This document shows, one piece after another, positions 26,967 through 36,274 of a stretch of DNA of 64,000 bases. The position numbers and the translations under genes were made by a program. Under the pieces are notes generated by a model. The model ran no database searches. It was not told the origin of the DNA and worked only from the letters and a program-made list of their open reading frames with translations. This DNA is from Methanosarcina acetivorans C2A (lineage in GTDB: Archaea > Halobacteriota > Methanosarcinia > Methanosarcinales > Methanosarcinaceae): contig NC_003552.1 of the NCBI RefSeq assembly GCF_000007345.1, forward strand, positions 1,612,001-1,676,000, read 5' to 3'. How positions within the stretch are numbered: position 1 is the first letter of the stretch; each line of letters begins with the position of its first letter.

Positions 26967-27565
26967 GCCTTTTAAGGGACAGGAGCTCTGAAAGAACCAG
27001 GACTCTGAAGGAACCAGAACTTGAAAGAAACAGCTGGAATTGAAAAATCAAAGAAAATAGGAAATATAGGAATACTTACATAGCTTCAGGAATAGAAAGT
27101 AAACATCCTGAAAACGAAAACTGAAGGGTTAAAACGTTACTAATAAAATATAAAAGCTAAACATAAAGCTGAAAAATGCAAATATAAAGCTGAAAAATGC
27201 AAATATAAAGCTGAAAAACAGAAACCAGAATCATGAAAACTGAAAAATAGATACCAAAATCAAAAGCTTAAAAATAATCGCTAAAACTAAGACTAAAAAA
27301 TAGACGCCAAAATTAGGGGCTAAAAGTTAGGAACACTTAAAGTAGAAAGTTAAGACTTATAACTGAAAGTTGGAAATTTAATAGCTTAAACTGATAAACC
27401 ATATAATAAGTAAAGTTTATAAATACAAACGCTTATTCGAAGCCTGAATAATTGATGTCCTGAATAATTGATGTACTTTGCTCTATTCTTTAGATTTTGT
27501 AAGACTTTTCCCTGCTCCGGGAATATTCCTTATTATGTATATTGAATAACTGCGGTGGATAAATT
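26967..27565. other. Gene-free region with A-rich repeats
   Basis: A-rich top strand. A 20-21-bp unit around 'tataaagctgaaaaatgc' is repeated about three times at 27160-27222. Looser relatives ('aactgaaaaatag', 'taaaactaagac') continue to about 27340. TATA-like sequence near 27410 (AAGTTTATAAATAC) probably serves the gene at 27566. Confidence 0.55.
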
Positions 27566-27955
27566 ATGAAGAACTTTCATGTGGTACTTGAAGCAGCTTG
27601 GTTGGTTAGAGATGTAAAAACGGCTGATGATGCAATAGGGGTTGCGATTTCTGAGGCTGGAAAGCGCCTGAACCCCAAACTGGATTTTGTAGAGGTTGAT
27701 GTGGGATCTACGTCCTGCCCGGCATGCGGTGAACCTTTTAGCAGTGTTTTCATAGCGGCAAATACCGCGCTTGTAGGGCTTATTTTTGAAATGAAGGTTT
27801 TTGACGCCGAATCTGCGGAACATGCGGAAAGGATCGCAAAATCCGTCATAGGCAAGTCTCTCCGCGATATCCCGTTGACAGTTGTCGAGGTTACGGAATT
27901 CGAAAGGTCAGGCGAGAAAGGCGACCAGCAGCAGAAAGGAAAGGCGAAAAAATAA
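27566..27955 (+). CDS. UPF0212 / DUF555 family protein
   Basis: A 129-residue archaeal protein. The sequence [17 protein letters not shown], then [30 protein letters not shown] and [14 protein letters not shown] identifies the UPF0212 family, of unknown function. The CPACG segment may be half of a zinc site. A Lys/Gln-rich tail closes the protein. GGTGG precedes the ATG. Confidence 0.9.
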   Translation: MKNFHVVLEAAWLVRDVKTADDAIGVAISEAGKRLNPKLDFVEVDVGSTSCPACGEPFSSVFIAANTALVGLIFEMKVFDAESAEHAERIAKSVIGKSLRDIPLTVVEVTEFERSGEKGDQQQKGKAKK

Positions 27956-28201
27956 AGTCTTTTCCTTCCTGTTAATATGTCGGGGCAGAGGAAGGCGTGC
28001 CTGTACGTTTTCTAATAAGATAGCTCTTCTGTAGCCAGGATCTCAGTACCTATGGCTAAAAAATGAAGCACCTGTCACGGCAGAAATGGATAAATCAGTA
28101 ATTTTATCTTTTCCTGAGTTTTCATTTTACTTAACTTTTAACAATATATTCTATCCCCAAAACTCCGGGACCCTCCAGACCCGTAAAAAAGAGGAAACTG
28201 C

Positions 28202-29101
28202 ATGGACAGAATTATTTCCGTAGTGGGGCATACTGCCCTTGATTACATCATCGATGTTGAAAATATAGCAGGAAAAAACGAGTCTTCCCCTGTAATTGAC
28301 TATGAAGAATATCCTGGCGGAGGGGCTGCAAATATTGCAGTTGCCATTGCAAAGCTAGGAGGAAAAAGCCAGCTGATGTCTCCTGTCGGAATGGATTTTT
28401 CGAGTTCGGGATATGAGCAACTTCTTAAGGACGCACACGTTGACCTCTCCCGCCTTTACAGCATTGAAGCCCTGAAACTTTCCAAGGCTTTCATTTTCAC
28501 GGACAGGGAAGACAACCAGACCACCTATTTTTACTGGGGAGCGTCCTCAAAGTTCAAAGAGCTTGAGCCTGAACCCGTAGATTTTGCACACCTGGCAACA
28601 GCAGACTGCATCTACAATGCAAAGATCGCGCAAATTGCCGGTTTTGTCTCGTTTGATCCGGGACAGGATCTGGTGACTTACTCACAAGAAAAACTCGAGA
28701 CAATCCTTGCCCACACGGATATCCTCTTTGCAAACCGGCACGAAATTAAGCGGGTTTCGGAGATGACCGGGAAAAGCTTCTCCGAACTCAGGGCTATGAT
28801 TGAGGTCATTGTTATAACATATGATGCAGAAGGCAGCAGAATTTACACCGGCAATGAAGAATGGAAAATTCCTGTAGTTTCTGTAAAGGCCGTAGACCCT
28901 ACCGGAGCAGGAGATGCTTACAGGGCAGGTTTTCTGCTCGCCTACACCCGGGAGTATTCCCTTCCCACATGCGGAAAAATAGGATCAACTGTAGCGTCCT
29001 TTGCGGTACAGTCCCGGGGCTGCCAGACCAGCCTTCCAACCTGGGAAGAGATGAAATCCCGCTATGAAGCCAGCTTCGGAAAACTGGAAGTAGAGAGCTG
29101 A
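28202..29101 (+). CDS. PfkB-family sugar/nucleoside kinase
   Basis: A 299-residue ribokinase-fold enzyme. The N-terminal substrate motif is YPGGGAANIAVAIAKLGG. The C-terminal ATP/anion-hole motif DPTGAGDAYRAGFLLAY contains the catalytic Asp in GAGD. Similar archaeal proteins phosphorylate nucleosides or sugars, and the exact substrate is uncertain. GAGGAAA precedes the ATG. It is 130 bp upstream of the diphthamide synthetase gene on the same strand. Confidence 0.9.
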   Translation: MDRIISVVGHTALDYIIDVENIAGKNESSPVIDYEEYPGGGAANIAVAIAKLGGKSQLMSPVGMDFSSSGYEQLLKDAHVDLSRLYSIEALKLSKAFIFTDREDNQTTYFYWGASSKFKELEPEPVDFAHLATADCIYNAKIAQIAGFVSFDPGQDLVTYSQEKLETILAHTDILFANRHEIKRVSEMTGKSFSELRAMIEVIVITYDAEGSRIYTGNEEWKIPVVSVKAVDPTGAGDAYRAGFLLAYTREYSLPTCGKIGSTVASFAVQSRGCQTSLPTWEEMKSRYEASFGKLEVES

Positions 29102-29231
29102 GGTTATAAAAGCTCGTAGAAGCAGGCTGAAATGAGAAAAGCATATGAAATATTATATAATGACTTAAGAACTATACTCCGCGAATTACAACCTGGAAGT
29201 ACAAAAAATAGAATTACGGAAGAGGATGCAG

Positions 29232-29903
29232 ATGAAACTCGCAGCACTGATTTCTGGCGGCAAGGACTCGGTCTTTGCCATCCACAAAGCCCTTGAAGAA
29301 GGGCACGAGGTCACCCACCTCATCAATATTATTCCTGCAAGGGACGACTCCTACATGTACCACTCAATCAACCTCCATATGGTCGAACTGATCTCTGCCG
29401 CCAGTGAAATCCCGCTGATCCAGCAGGAGTCCAGCGGAATCAAGGAACTCGAGCTGGACGACCTTACTCTTGCTCTAAAGAGGGTAAATGTGGATGGGGT
29501 GTCTGTAGGCGCTATTGAATCACAGTACCAGGCGAGCCGGGTGCAGAAGATCTGCGATTCCCTCGGGCTTAAAGTCTATGCCCCTCTCTGGCACAGGGAT
29601 CCTGAAGAACTCCTGAACGAGATGGCAAAAGTTCTCGATATAAGGATTGTCCGGGTTGCAGCCGAGGGCCTTGACAGCTCCTGGCTTGGTCGCCCTATTA
29701 ATGTGAATTCAATTGAAAACCTCAAAGCCCTGAACCGAAGGTACATGGTCCACATGGCAGGAGAAGGAGGCGAATACGAAACAGTAGTTCTTGATGCTCC
29801 TTTTTTCAAAAAGCGCATAGAAATTGTGAAAAGTGAGATCGAGTGGGAAGGCGATACAGGCACTTTAAAGATCCTGGATGCAAGACTGGTCGATAAAACC
29901 TGA
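29232..29903 (+). CDS. Diphthine--ammonia ligase
   Basis: A 223-residue PP-loop ATPase beginning MKLAALISGGKDSVFAI, with the SGGKDS adenylation motif. The later GVSVGAIES, GLDSSWLGRPI and AGEGGEYETVV blocks are characteristic of the Dph6/DUF71 family, which uses ATP and ammonia for the last amidation step of diphthamide. The ATG at 29232 has GAGG six bases upstream; an ATG two codons earlier overlaps that site. Together with dphB at 25798 it suggests a local diphthamide cluster. Confidence 0.9.
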   Translation: MKLAALISGGKDSVFAIHKALEEGHEVTHLINIIPARDDSYMYHSINLHMVELISAASEIPLIQQESSGIKELELDDLTLALKRVNVDGVSVGAIESQYQASRVQKICDSLGLKVYAPLWHRDPEELLNEMAKVLDIRIVRVAAEGLDSSWLGRPINVNSIENLKALNRRYMVHMAGEGGEYETVVLDAPFFKKRIEIVKSEIEWEGDTGTLKILDARLVDKT

Positions 29904-30532
29904 TTTTTCACAAGAAACTGTTTTCTCATAAAGGCAGATGCCCGGAGCAGTCTCATTCCTGCATTCGGGCTTCCCTGTTCTTGTTAACTTCTGCAGTTAG
30001 GGGTTCTGCGAATATCTGGAAACCATCCGGTAAACTTATTTTCGTCTTATTGAATAGCAGTTGTGAGCTATATCCAATACAGAAGACTGTTTTTTTATTT
30101 TTTATGCATTTTTTCTATTTAGCCGACTGGCGTTAATCACAACTCCACAATATGACATTACTTTTATATATGTGGAGGTATATTATTCAACTGGCATCTG
30201 AGGAACTGTGTTCTACAGGAAGATCCCTTCTCCAGATATTTCCCGGATCAGATTTCCCAAACTAGGTGCCTGTTCATGCCACATTCTTTTATTTTTTTTC
30301 TTTTTTTATATTTTTCTATATCTCTTTTTTCAATGATCTTTGATTAGCTGCTTTATCTATTCCGGAATCCAGGTGATAATTTTCCTTTTTTCTCTACCTG
30401 CGCTGCAAGGGGCTGGGCCCTGCCGGCCTGTCAGATAAAAAATAACCAGCAAAACGCTGTTGCAATTCAGAGGGAAAGTATACCGAAGAAATGTCCTCTG
30501 GTTCAGAAGGAGAAAACTGCTCTTAACTCCGA
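29904..30532. other. Gene-free region
   Basis: No gene supported. A TATA-like element 'TTTTATATATGTGG' lies at about 30161-30174. A GC-rich block near 30415-30440 (GGGGCTGGGCCCTGCCGGCC) stands out in AT-rich DNA and could be part of an untranslated RNA. The stretch is otherwise T-rich. Confidence 0.4.
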
Positions 30533-30793
30533 CAACCGCTTTTCAAATCACAGGTAAAGACAAGAGCCTCCACCAGCCTGTCTGGCATCCCTTTTCAGAA
30601 GAAAAAAGCAAAAAACAGATTTGAAAGAAAAATAATACCAAAATTTTCATCGCTTTGACCTGTTGTGCTCTTTTCCGGACTCAAAAATGTTTTCAGAAGC
30701 CTTTGTTTTACCACTTTCCCATTTTACTTCTTTTTTTGTACTTTTTTCTTCTTATTTGCGGAAGAACCGCTCTCCTGCGTTGAGCGGGACAAG
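30533..30793 (-). repeat. Dispersed 260-bp repeat element, copy A
   Basis: The reverse complement of this stretch aligns along its whole length with 60901-61165. Shared blocks include 'gcttctgaaaacattttt', 'gagcacaac.ggtcaaagcga', 'tttttctttcaaat.tgttttt' and 'gccagacaggctgg'. It lacks a protein frame shared by both copies. A GC-rich palindromic stretch (GTCCG...CGGAC, about 30894-30926) and a CCCGA/TCGGG hairpin follow at 30890-30960. Confidence 0.8.
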
Positions 30794-31043
30794 AACGACA
30801 CAGTACAGCGAATAACATTGTATGGGGAAGAAAATCTGAATTTCTTCCTCTTTAGCGAAACTAACTGTAAAAACCCATCAAGTAGTCCGCTTGAGCGAGC
30901 GAAGCGAGTGAAACGGACCGCGTACTCCCGAGGCGCAATTCGGGTGGCGCAACTCTACCGTGAAAAATATCGGTACTGCAAAAATGTCCTGAAATTCAGC
31001 AGTATACCTGTGTTTTTATATATTATTGTTTATATTTGTTAAA

Positions 31044-31140
31044 TAGGGCATCTGAGAAGAAAAAAATCTTTTCTCGCTGTAAACCTCAGCCGACTCTTTT
31101 ACCCCCTATATCCCCACATTCCCATTACTCAGATGCCCTA
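31044..31140 (+). ncRNA. Candidate small RNA closed by a 13-bp perfect inverted repeat
   Basis: TAGGGCATCTGAG (31044-31056) pairs perfectly with CTCAGATGCCCTA (31128-31140). A smaller GAGAA...TTCTC hairpin lies inside. A TATA box (TTTTTATATATT, about 31013-31024) sits about 26 bp upstream, so predicted transcription starts almost exactly at the first arm. No protein frame fits. The remainder to 31427 is AT-rich 3' flank of purE with no other feature. Confidence 0.5.
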
Positions 31141-31427
31141 TCCCCCCAACACAAATTACTGATATCCATACCTCTTTTTCATTCTGTTTTTCTATTTCCC
31201 TTTTAATCCATTTCAGAGTTTCATGTTTGTTTTCACTTATTAAGATCTGCTCATAAGAGCTTATAAGACCTGTTCAAAAAGAGTTGTTTAAAAGATCCTC
31301 TATATGCAGGTGGGATCAACTCCAAAAGGTGGAAAACCAGAGTATGAATCAATATGGAAAATGCGAAAAAATAAGTTTCAGGAATCGGATTCCTGCAGTA
31401 CCAGCTTAAAATTCGAATTCTCTCTCA

Positions 31428-31823
31428 TTAAGGGTTTTCGATTAAATCCAGAATTCTCAGGGCAAGATATGCGCCGTTTGCTCCATTGTCGATCCCCACG
31501 CTTCCAACAGGTACTCCCGGGGGCATCTGGGCTATGGAGAGAAGGGCATCAAGCCCGCCGAGTTTTGCGCTTACGGGTACACCTATTACAGGTTTTTTTG
31601 TTCTGGAAGCAACAACCCCCGGGAGAGCTGCCGATAGACCGGCTATAGTGATAAAGACTTTTGCATCCGAGCCTGAAATATAGCTATCAAGTTCTTCGGG
31701 GTTTCTGTGGGCAGAGATAACCATTACTTCGTAAGTATATTTGCTCTTTTCAAGTACAGCTACCGCGCGGTTGGCGATTGATCTGTCGGACTCAGAGCCC
31801 ATAATCAGTGAGATGTCGACCAT
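31428..31823 (-). CDS. purE: N5-carboxyaminoimidazole ribonucleotide mutase / AIR carboxylase
   Basis: A 131-residue class I PurE-like protein. The start [18 protein letters not shown] contains the GSxSD phosphate-binding motif, and SAHRNPEEL carries the catalytic histidine region. [18 protein letters not shown] and [22 protein letters not shown] are also diagnostic. It acts in purine biosynthesis. It is somewhat short compared with bacterial PurE. It lies 21 bp after the chorismate mutase gene on the same strand, probably in one transcript. Confidence 0.93.
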   Translation of the reverse strand: MVDISLIMGSESDRSIANRAVAVLEKSKYTYEVMVISAHRNPEELDSYISGSDAKVFITIAGLSAALPGVVASRTKKPVIGVPVSAKLGGLDALLSIAQMPPGVPVGSVGIDNGANGAYLALRILDLIENP

Positions 31824-31844
31824 TTTTTGCTCCTTTGAGGCAAG

Positions 31845-32132
31845 TCAGGGCAGGCTTCCCTTTCCACTTAATTCGTTCTGGCGTTCGATACTCATCCGGA
31901 TCAGAATTTCAAATATTTCCTTTATCGATCCTACATCAAGGTTGAGTTCGGTCGCAGTGTTTAATGCCCTGTTAATTACAACCTCGTTTTGCTTACGGTC
32001 ATTTATGGAAGTCCCATTTATTCTTTTTGATTCAAGAACTCTCTCGGCAAGGTTGACTCTTTTATCAATGAGGGAAAGGATTTCCCTGTCAATCTCCTCT
32101 ATTTCTTTGCGGACAGCTTCAAGTTCACTCAA
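31845..32132 (-). CDS. Chorismate mutase (AroQ type)
   Basis: A 95-residue all-helical protein, (M)SELEAVRKEIEEIDREIL..LIDKRVNLAERVLESK, containing the conserved Arg and Lys residues of the AroQ chorismate mutase fold. It converts chorismate to prephenate for Phe/Tyr synthesis. I place the start at TTG 32132. GGAGG lies seven bases upstream, and TTGAGTGA overlaps the stop of the shikimate kinase gene, indicating translational coupling. A longer frame from an upstream ATG (32162) is rejected on this ground. Confidence 0.9.
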   Translation of the reverse strand: MSELEAVRKEIEEIDREILSLIDKRVNLAERVLESKRINGTSINDRKQNEVVINRALNTATELNLDVGSIKEIFEILIRMSIERQNELSGKGSLP

Positions 32133-33009
32133 GAGAACCCCTCCCTTTAAAAGATATTGCATCTCTGTTATTTATACTGGTCTCTATGACCTTTCCTTCC
32201 ATACCGCAGCTTTCCCAGGCAGATTTAAGCTCTTTTACCTGCTCTGCCTTCACCAGGGCTGCATAGGAAGGGCCGGTTCCGGAAAGGCTGACTCCAGTTA
32301 CCCCGCATTCCAGAGCCTTTAGCATGTATTCCGTATCAAAACCAAGGGCTCCGCAGTAGAGAAAGCCGTTAAGTGTCATTGCGCGTTCGTACTCCCCTTT
32401 GAGGGCAAGCTCGTATGCCATTTCCACATATGGGGCAATCAATCGGGAACGCTTCACATTTGTGTCCGCACTGAAAGCCTTTTTTGAGGGAGCAAATATC
32501 AGGACTTTTGAGTCGGCTTCTTCCCGCCGAACCAGTTCCATTTTTCGGTTATCGGTAACAACAATCCCGCCTAAAAAAGAAGCACAAGCATCGTCAAAAG
32601 CTCCTGTTACCGTAACTCCCACTTCTTTTGCAGCTCTTACGCCCAGTTTTACTATCTCAAGGGGAGGCAGGATCTCACCAACTGCCCGGAGGGTAGCAAG
32701 GACTGAAGCGTTTGCTGCAGCACTACTGCTTTTTAGTCCTCCTGCAAGAGGGATTTCACTTCCCGTTATTATCGTTCCTTCGAGTTCGAGCCCGAACCGC
32801 TCAAGGACGAGTTCTACGCAGTGCTCTATAAGGCGAGTGTCTCCTTCAGGCGTCCCCTCTATTGAGCCTTTAATGCCCGATTTTCCCTCGAAGAGGGACA
32901 CCTCTGCAAAGGTTTTTAAGTCTACCCCGAATGCTGCACCTTTCCAGGTAGCTATAGCGTTTATTATGGTTCCTGCTCCGAAAGCGCAGGCATGCCCTTC
33001 AAATGTCAT
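32125..33009 (-). CDS. Archaeal shikimate kinase (GHMP family)
   Basis: A GHMP-superfamily kinase. The core begins MTFEGHACAFGAGTIINAIATWKGAAFGV, with ATP motif PLAGGLKSSSAAANASVLA and C-terminal SLSGTGPSYAAL. It phosphorylates shikimate in the aromatic amino-acid pathway, consistent with the coupled chorismate mutase. I choose ATG 33009 (294 residues), the point where archaeal homologues begin. A longer frame from 33123 exists only because codons are supplied by the end of the inserted IS element. The insertion separates the gene from its likely original promoter near 34115. Confidence 0.9.
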   Translation of the reverse strand: MTFEGHACAFGAGTIINAIATWKGAAFGVDLKTFAEVSLFEGKSGIKGSIEGTPEGDTRLIEHCVELVLERFGLELEGTIITGSEIPLAGGLKSSSAAANASVLATLRAVGEILPPLEIVKLGVRAAKEVGVTVTGAFDDACASFLGGIVVTDNRKMELVRREEADSKVLIFAPSKKAFSADTNVKRSRLIAPYVEMAYELALKGEYERAMTLNGFLYCGALGFDTEYMLKALECGVTGVSLSGTGPSYAALVKAEQVKELKSAWESCGMEGKVIETSINNRDAISFKGRGSLE

Positions 33010-33058
33010 CAAGTTCAGAATGCTCTGTTCTTTAATATTTTTTACCTCTATTCCGGGA

Positions 33059-34087
33059 TGTTTTGTCCTGAAATAATTTCGCTTTGAAACTTTTTTCCTC
33101 TTGTCCATGTTTTCACCACCCAAACAATCTCACTCCTATTCTGAACTTTGCCTCAACTGGTAATCTATTCCAGAATGCTTCCTGTGGCGATTCTAACTGT
33201 TCAAGTTTCAAAGCTCCATGTGGCCTCTTGTTATACCACTGTACGAATTCTTCAAATGATTCAAACTCTCCTCTAAACCTTTGATATGTATCGAACCATT
33301 TCTCTATTTTTCCGTTTGTCTGAGGATGTCTTACCCTTGCAAGTATTGGTTTGATTCCAAGTTCTTCAATGCATCTTTTAAAGTCACTATCCCATGAACC
33401 ATCCTTATTAATCCTGTGAGCCCCGAATTCACTTCCATGATCCATAATGAGCTCTCTTAAAGGGTATATGTCCCAGTACTCTTTGACAAGTTCATCAATC
33501 ACTTTAATGGTGTTCTCCGTGTTGCAATGAACGTACTCTCCACCTGCAATTATCATTCTTGATGAATCATCAAGAATGGCACAGACTTGCAGTCCTAACA
33601 GGGGATTCTCATGCCAATCGATGTGTGCAGCAGACATGCTGTGTTCGCGTTCGTATCTACACCATTTTCTTCTCTGTTTCTTTTTTCGGTTTTCCTTGGC
33701 AAGGTCCATGCTAAGTAGGTAGTTATGGATTCTGTTATGAGATATCTTACGATTATATTTGCCTTCGATGAGAATCTCAAGGTAACAGGCTCCAAACTTA
33801 TAATCAGAGTAAGTTTGGTCAATCAATTCCTGATCAGAGGAGGATAAGGGGTTCTTTGGTCTTCCAAGATTAATGCCAACTTGAGGAAGCTGACCAGTTT
33901 CAACGTATTCTTTGTAGATCTGCTGAACTCGACGGGCTGAGATCCCCTGGATCTCAGCTATCGTCGAGGTAGATTCACCTTTCGATTTTTGAGCAATGAT
34001 CCAACGTATCTTTTTTCCATTAAGTTTCACAAAAGATAAGGGATTACAACCGACATATTTAGCGCGAAATAATTTCGGGATAAAACA
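33059..34087 (-). mobile_element. IS481-family insertion sequence
   Basis: The ends are 24-bp inverted repeats: TGTTTTGTCCTGAAATAATT + TCGC at 33059-33082, and its complement with three mismatches at 34064-34087. The element has TG...CA termini. The 13-bp sequence CCTCTATTCCGGG flanks both sides (33045-33057 and 34088-34100), off by one base on the left, which marks a target-site duplication. It is 1029 bp long and carries one transposase gene. Inserted 50 bp ahead of the shikimate kinase start. Confidence 0.92.
33113..34030 (-). CDS. IS481-family transposase
   Basis: A 305-residue DDE transposase. The N-terminal helix-turn-helix (TSTIAEIQGISARRVQQIY) binds the inverted repeats. The rve-type catalytic core shows Asp in QVCAILDDSSRMIIAG, Asp in LIMDHGSEFG, and Glu in HPQTNGKIEKWFDTY, with the C-terminal 'WYNKRPHGAL' signature. 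All three acidic residues and the full length are present, so it may be active. The start is GTG at 34030. It is enclosed by the inverted repeats described separately. Confidence 0.93.
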   Translation of the reverse strand: MKLNGKKIRWIIAQKSKGESTSTIAEIQGISARRVQQIYKEYVETGQLPQVGINLGRPKNPLSSSDQELIDQTYSDYKFGACYLEILIEGKYNRKISHNRIHNYLLSMDLAKENRKKKQRRKWCRYEREHSMSAAHIDWHENPLLGLQVCAILDDSSRMIIAGGEYVHCNTENTIKVIDELVKEYWDIYPLRELIMDHGSEFGAHRINKDGSWDSDFKRCIEELGIKPILARVRHPQTNGKIEKWFDTYQRFRGEFESFEEFVQWYNKRPHGALKLEQLESPQEAFWNRLPVEAKFRIGVRLFGW

Positions 34088-34288
34088 CCTCTATTCCGGG
34101 CAGCTAAACTTTATAACAGGGTTCCGGAATTTCTCTGCAGAAAAGAAAGAAGCCCCCGAATATAAATAGTAAAGCCAAATTGTATATATATTAAGTCGTT
34201 ATCTACACACTAATAAATACTTTAAATATGAAGTGAGCATCCTCTAACTTCCAGGCTTGGCCTGAGCAACCAAAAACGGGGAATCCAT

Positions 34289-35284
34289 ATAGAGACCAGA
34301 AAAGTGCAGCAGACGGGTGGGTCCACTTATATAATTTCTCTCCCTAAACAGTGGGCTGAAAAAGTAGGAATTGAAACAGGGACGAGAGTATCCATTCAGG
34401 CTCAGCCAGACGGAAAACTGTTAATTGATCCTATTCTGGAAGGGCGCACGATCAAAAAGAAAAGGATCGATGTGACAGGCTATGAGGCAAGAGCCCTGGA
34501 AAGGGATATCATTGCTGCATACCTCTATGGCTATGACAGGATGGAGTTTATCTCAAAAAGGATACTTGCCGAGCAGAAACAGGTTATTCGGAAGGTCTGT
34601 TACAAGCTCATAGGCCCTGAAATCATTGAGGAAAGCTCAAACTGCGTGGTCATTCAGGACCTTCTTAATCCCAATGAACTCCACATTAAAAAAGGTATAC
34701 ACCGGATGTTCCTGATTGCAGGCTCTATGCAAAAGGATGCCATACGAGCCCTCAAAAATGTTGACCATGATCTTGCTCTCGATGTAAGTCAGAGAGATGA
34801 TGAGGTCGACAGGTTGTGTCTTTTGATTTCCAAACAGTTCCGTTCTGTGCTCTGTGGCGGAAGAATGCCCGATTCCTCGGAAACTAGTATTGAGGAATAC
34901 CATGATTTCAGAATGGCTGCAAGCCCTATAGAAAGAATAGCAGATCATTCACAGAGGATTGCAAACGTTGCCTCTAAAATGCAGGAGCCGGTCAGGGAAG
35001 ATGTAATGGAAGTCATAGAGAACCTCAGCAATACCTACATGGAACTTGTTCAGCAGGCAGTAGACGCCCTCTACAATGCTGACACCTCTCTTGCAAACCA
35101 GGCAATAGACAGTATAGATGGTATGCGCCTGCGTGTAAAGGAACTTCATGCTTCCATTCTCAAACTTGAGTCCCATGAAACCATGATCTCCCTCGGGATG
35201 ATAGTGGATAGCCTCTCCAGAATAGGAGACCTTGGCTCCAACATAGCCGAGATAGCCATAAATTCCGCGGTAAAAGACAAGTGA
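34289..35284 (+). CDS. AbrB-domain plus PhoU-like regulator, possible ATA start
   Basis: The N-terminal 45 residues are a SpoVT/AbrB DNA-binding fold (ETRKVQQTGGSTYIISLPKQ, then GTRVSIQAQPDGKLLIDP). From about residue 95 come two PhoU-like helical repeats, such as RDDEVDRLCLLISKQF and SPIERIADHSQRIANVA. Such proteins probably regulate phosphate uptake. The frame contains no ATG or TTG before the domain. ATA 34289 has GGGG seven bases upstream and yields the full domain (METRKVQQ). The GTG at 34304 lacks a ribosome-binding site and would cut the first strand. A TATA box lies near 34181. Confidence 0.85.
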   Translation: METRKVQQTGGSTYIISLPKQWAEKVGIETGTRVSIQAQPDGKLLIDPILEGRTIKKKRIDVTGYEARALERDIIAAYLYGYDRMEFISKRILAEQKQVIRKVCYKLIGPEIIEESSNCVVIQDLLNPNELHIKKGIHRMFLIAGSMQKDAIRALKNVDHDLALDVSQRDDEVDRLCLLISKQFRSVLCGGRMPDSSETSIEEYHDFRMAASPIERIADHSQRIANVASKMQEPVREDVMEVIENLSNTYMELVQQAVDALYNADTSLANQAIDSIDGMRLRVKELHASILKLESHETMISLGMIVDSLSRIGDLGSNIAEIAINSAVKDK

Positions 35285-36154
35285 GGCTATCGGGAAAAGT
35301 TGGAGTCCCTTAGAATCAGGATGTTCTTTTGGTGATCTTATTCAGAGTCTTAATTTTCGGACCTCAAATGTGGAAGCTTTAGTTTTTCTGTACTGCAGGA
35401 CTTCCGTCACCTGCCCGCCAGGTAGAAAATCCGTTTTTGTCTGGCGGCGCCTCCCAAAAAGAAATAAATAGGATTTAAAAAAGGCCGATACATATAGAAA
35501 TAAATAGCTTTCCCTTTTTATGAATAAACTTCTTTTTTGCCCTGAATTAAACGAAATAATCCTTTTTTCAATGTCAAGAGGCTGAAGTATTCTATTTGGT
35601 AATAAAAGTATCTTTATTTGAATAAATAACCTAAATATATAACTACGCTCTTGAAACGAGGGCAAGCAATCAGCTTTTAATATCTCTGCCTGTTAAAACT
35701 GCCCCAGATTCCAGTAACGGAGCACCCGGAGGGACTTTTCCTGAGAAGTTTCAGGAGGGTCAAAAGAAAAATGTGCAGAGTGACGGAACAGCAGTTAATG
35801 TATGAATGCGGTGAGTCTGGCCAAGATCTAAGGTTCAGCAGCTCAGGTTTTTCGGAGTACGGTAGCAAAAGGGATAGGGAAACTAAAAATGAAGGCAAAT
35901 TTGCTAGTTCCTTCATTGGATAAAAACCATTTATATTTTTAAGATATGATGAATAAAAATAGGAAAAAATATAAAGGAAAGTACAGAACATCAGTACAAA
36001 CATAAAAATTCAATAGAAAATGAAGAGAGTTAACGACATAACGAAGTTCTTCTTTACAAAAAAGTTTTTTGTTAAATATGTCCGGGAGTCAGGCGATAAG
36101 AAGTAATTTATTTATATTCTGGTGTTATTTCACGGAGGTACTTTCTATTCTCAC
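35285..36154. other. Gene-free region with alternative hairpins
   Basis: At 35409-35423 ACCTG pairs with CAGGT. Overlapping it, CCGCCAG (35415-35421) pairs with CTGGCGG (35441-35447), so the two hairpins exclude each other. Another stem, CCTGA/TCAGG, lies near 35739-35754. On the bottom strand a TATA-like AAATATAAAT near 35930 could start a transcript across 35660-35905. No protein gene was supported. Confidence 0.4.
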
Positions 36155-36274
36155 ATGAGATGCAAGGTTTGCTATTTATTCCAGGTATGTCAGAAAGGAG
36201 ATGTCAGTATCTCCAATTTCTCTGATTCCCTCGGCTTAACAAATAGAAATTATTTATATGCAAGGATCAATTAA
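36155..36274 (+). CDS. Possible 39-residue Cys-containing small protein
   Basis: A short frame, MRCKVCYLFQVCQKGD..., ends at 36274. It has three cysteines, two as CxxC, and GGAGGT lies 15 bases upstream, which is a long spacing. A GGAGAT/ATCTCC hairpin (about 36199-36216) lies inside the frame, and the TATA box of the following GTPase gene overlaps its end. It could equally be an untranslated RNA. Confidence 0.25.
   Translation: MRCKVCYLFQVCQKGDVSISNFSDSLGLTNRNYLYARIN

Noticed and set aside
30665-31042. A 125-codon top-strand frame
   Set aside because: It spans the dispersed repeat and GC-rich hairpins, lacks a ribosome site, and is not preserved in the other repeat copy.
32125-33123. Longer shikimate kinase with 38 extra N-terminal residues
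   Set aside because: Residues 1-22 are encoded by the IS element end; homologues begin at the ATG at 33009.
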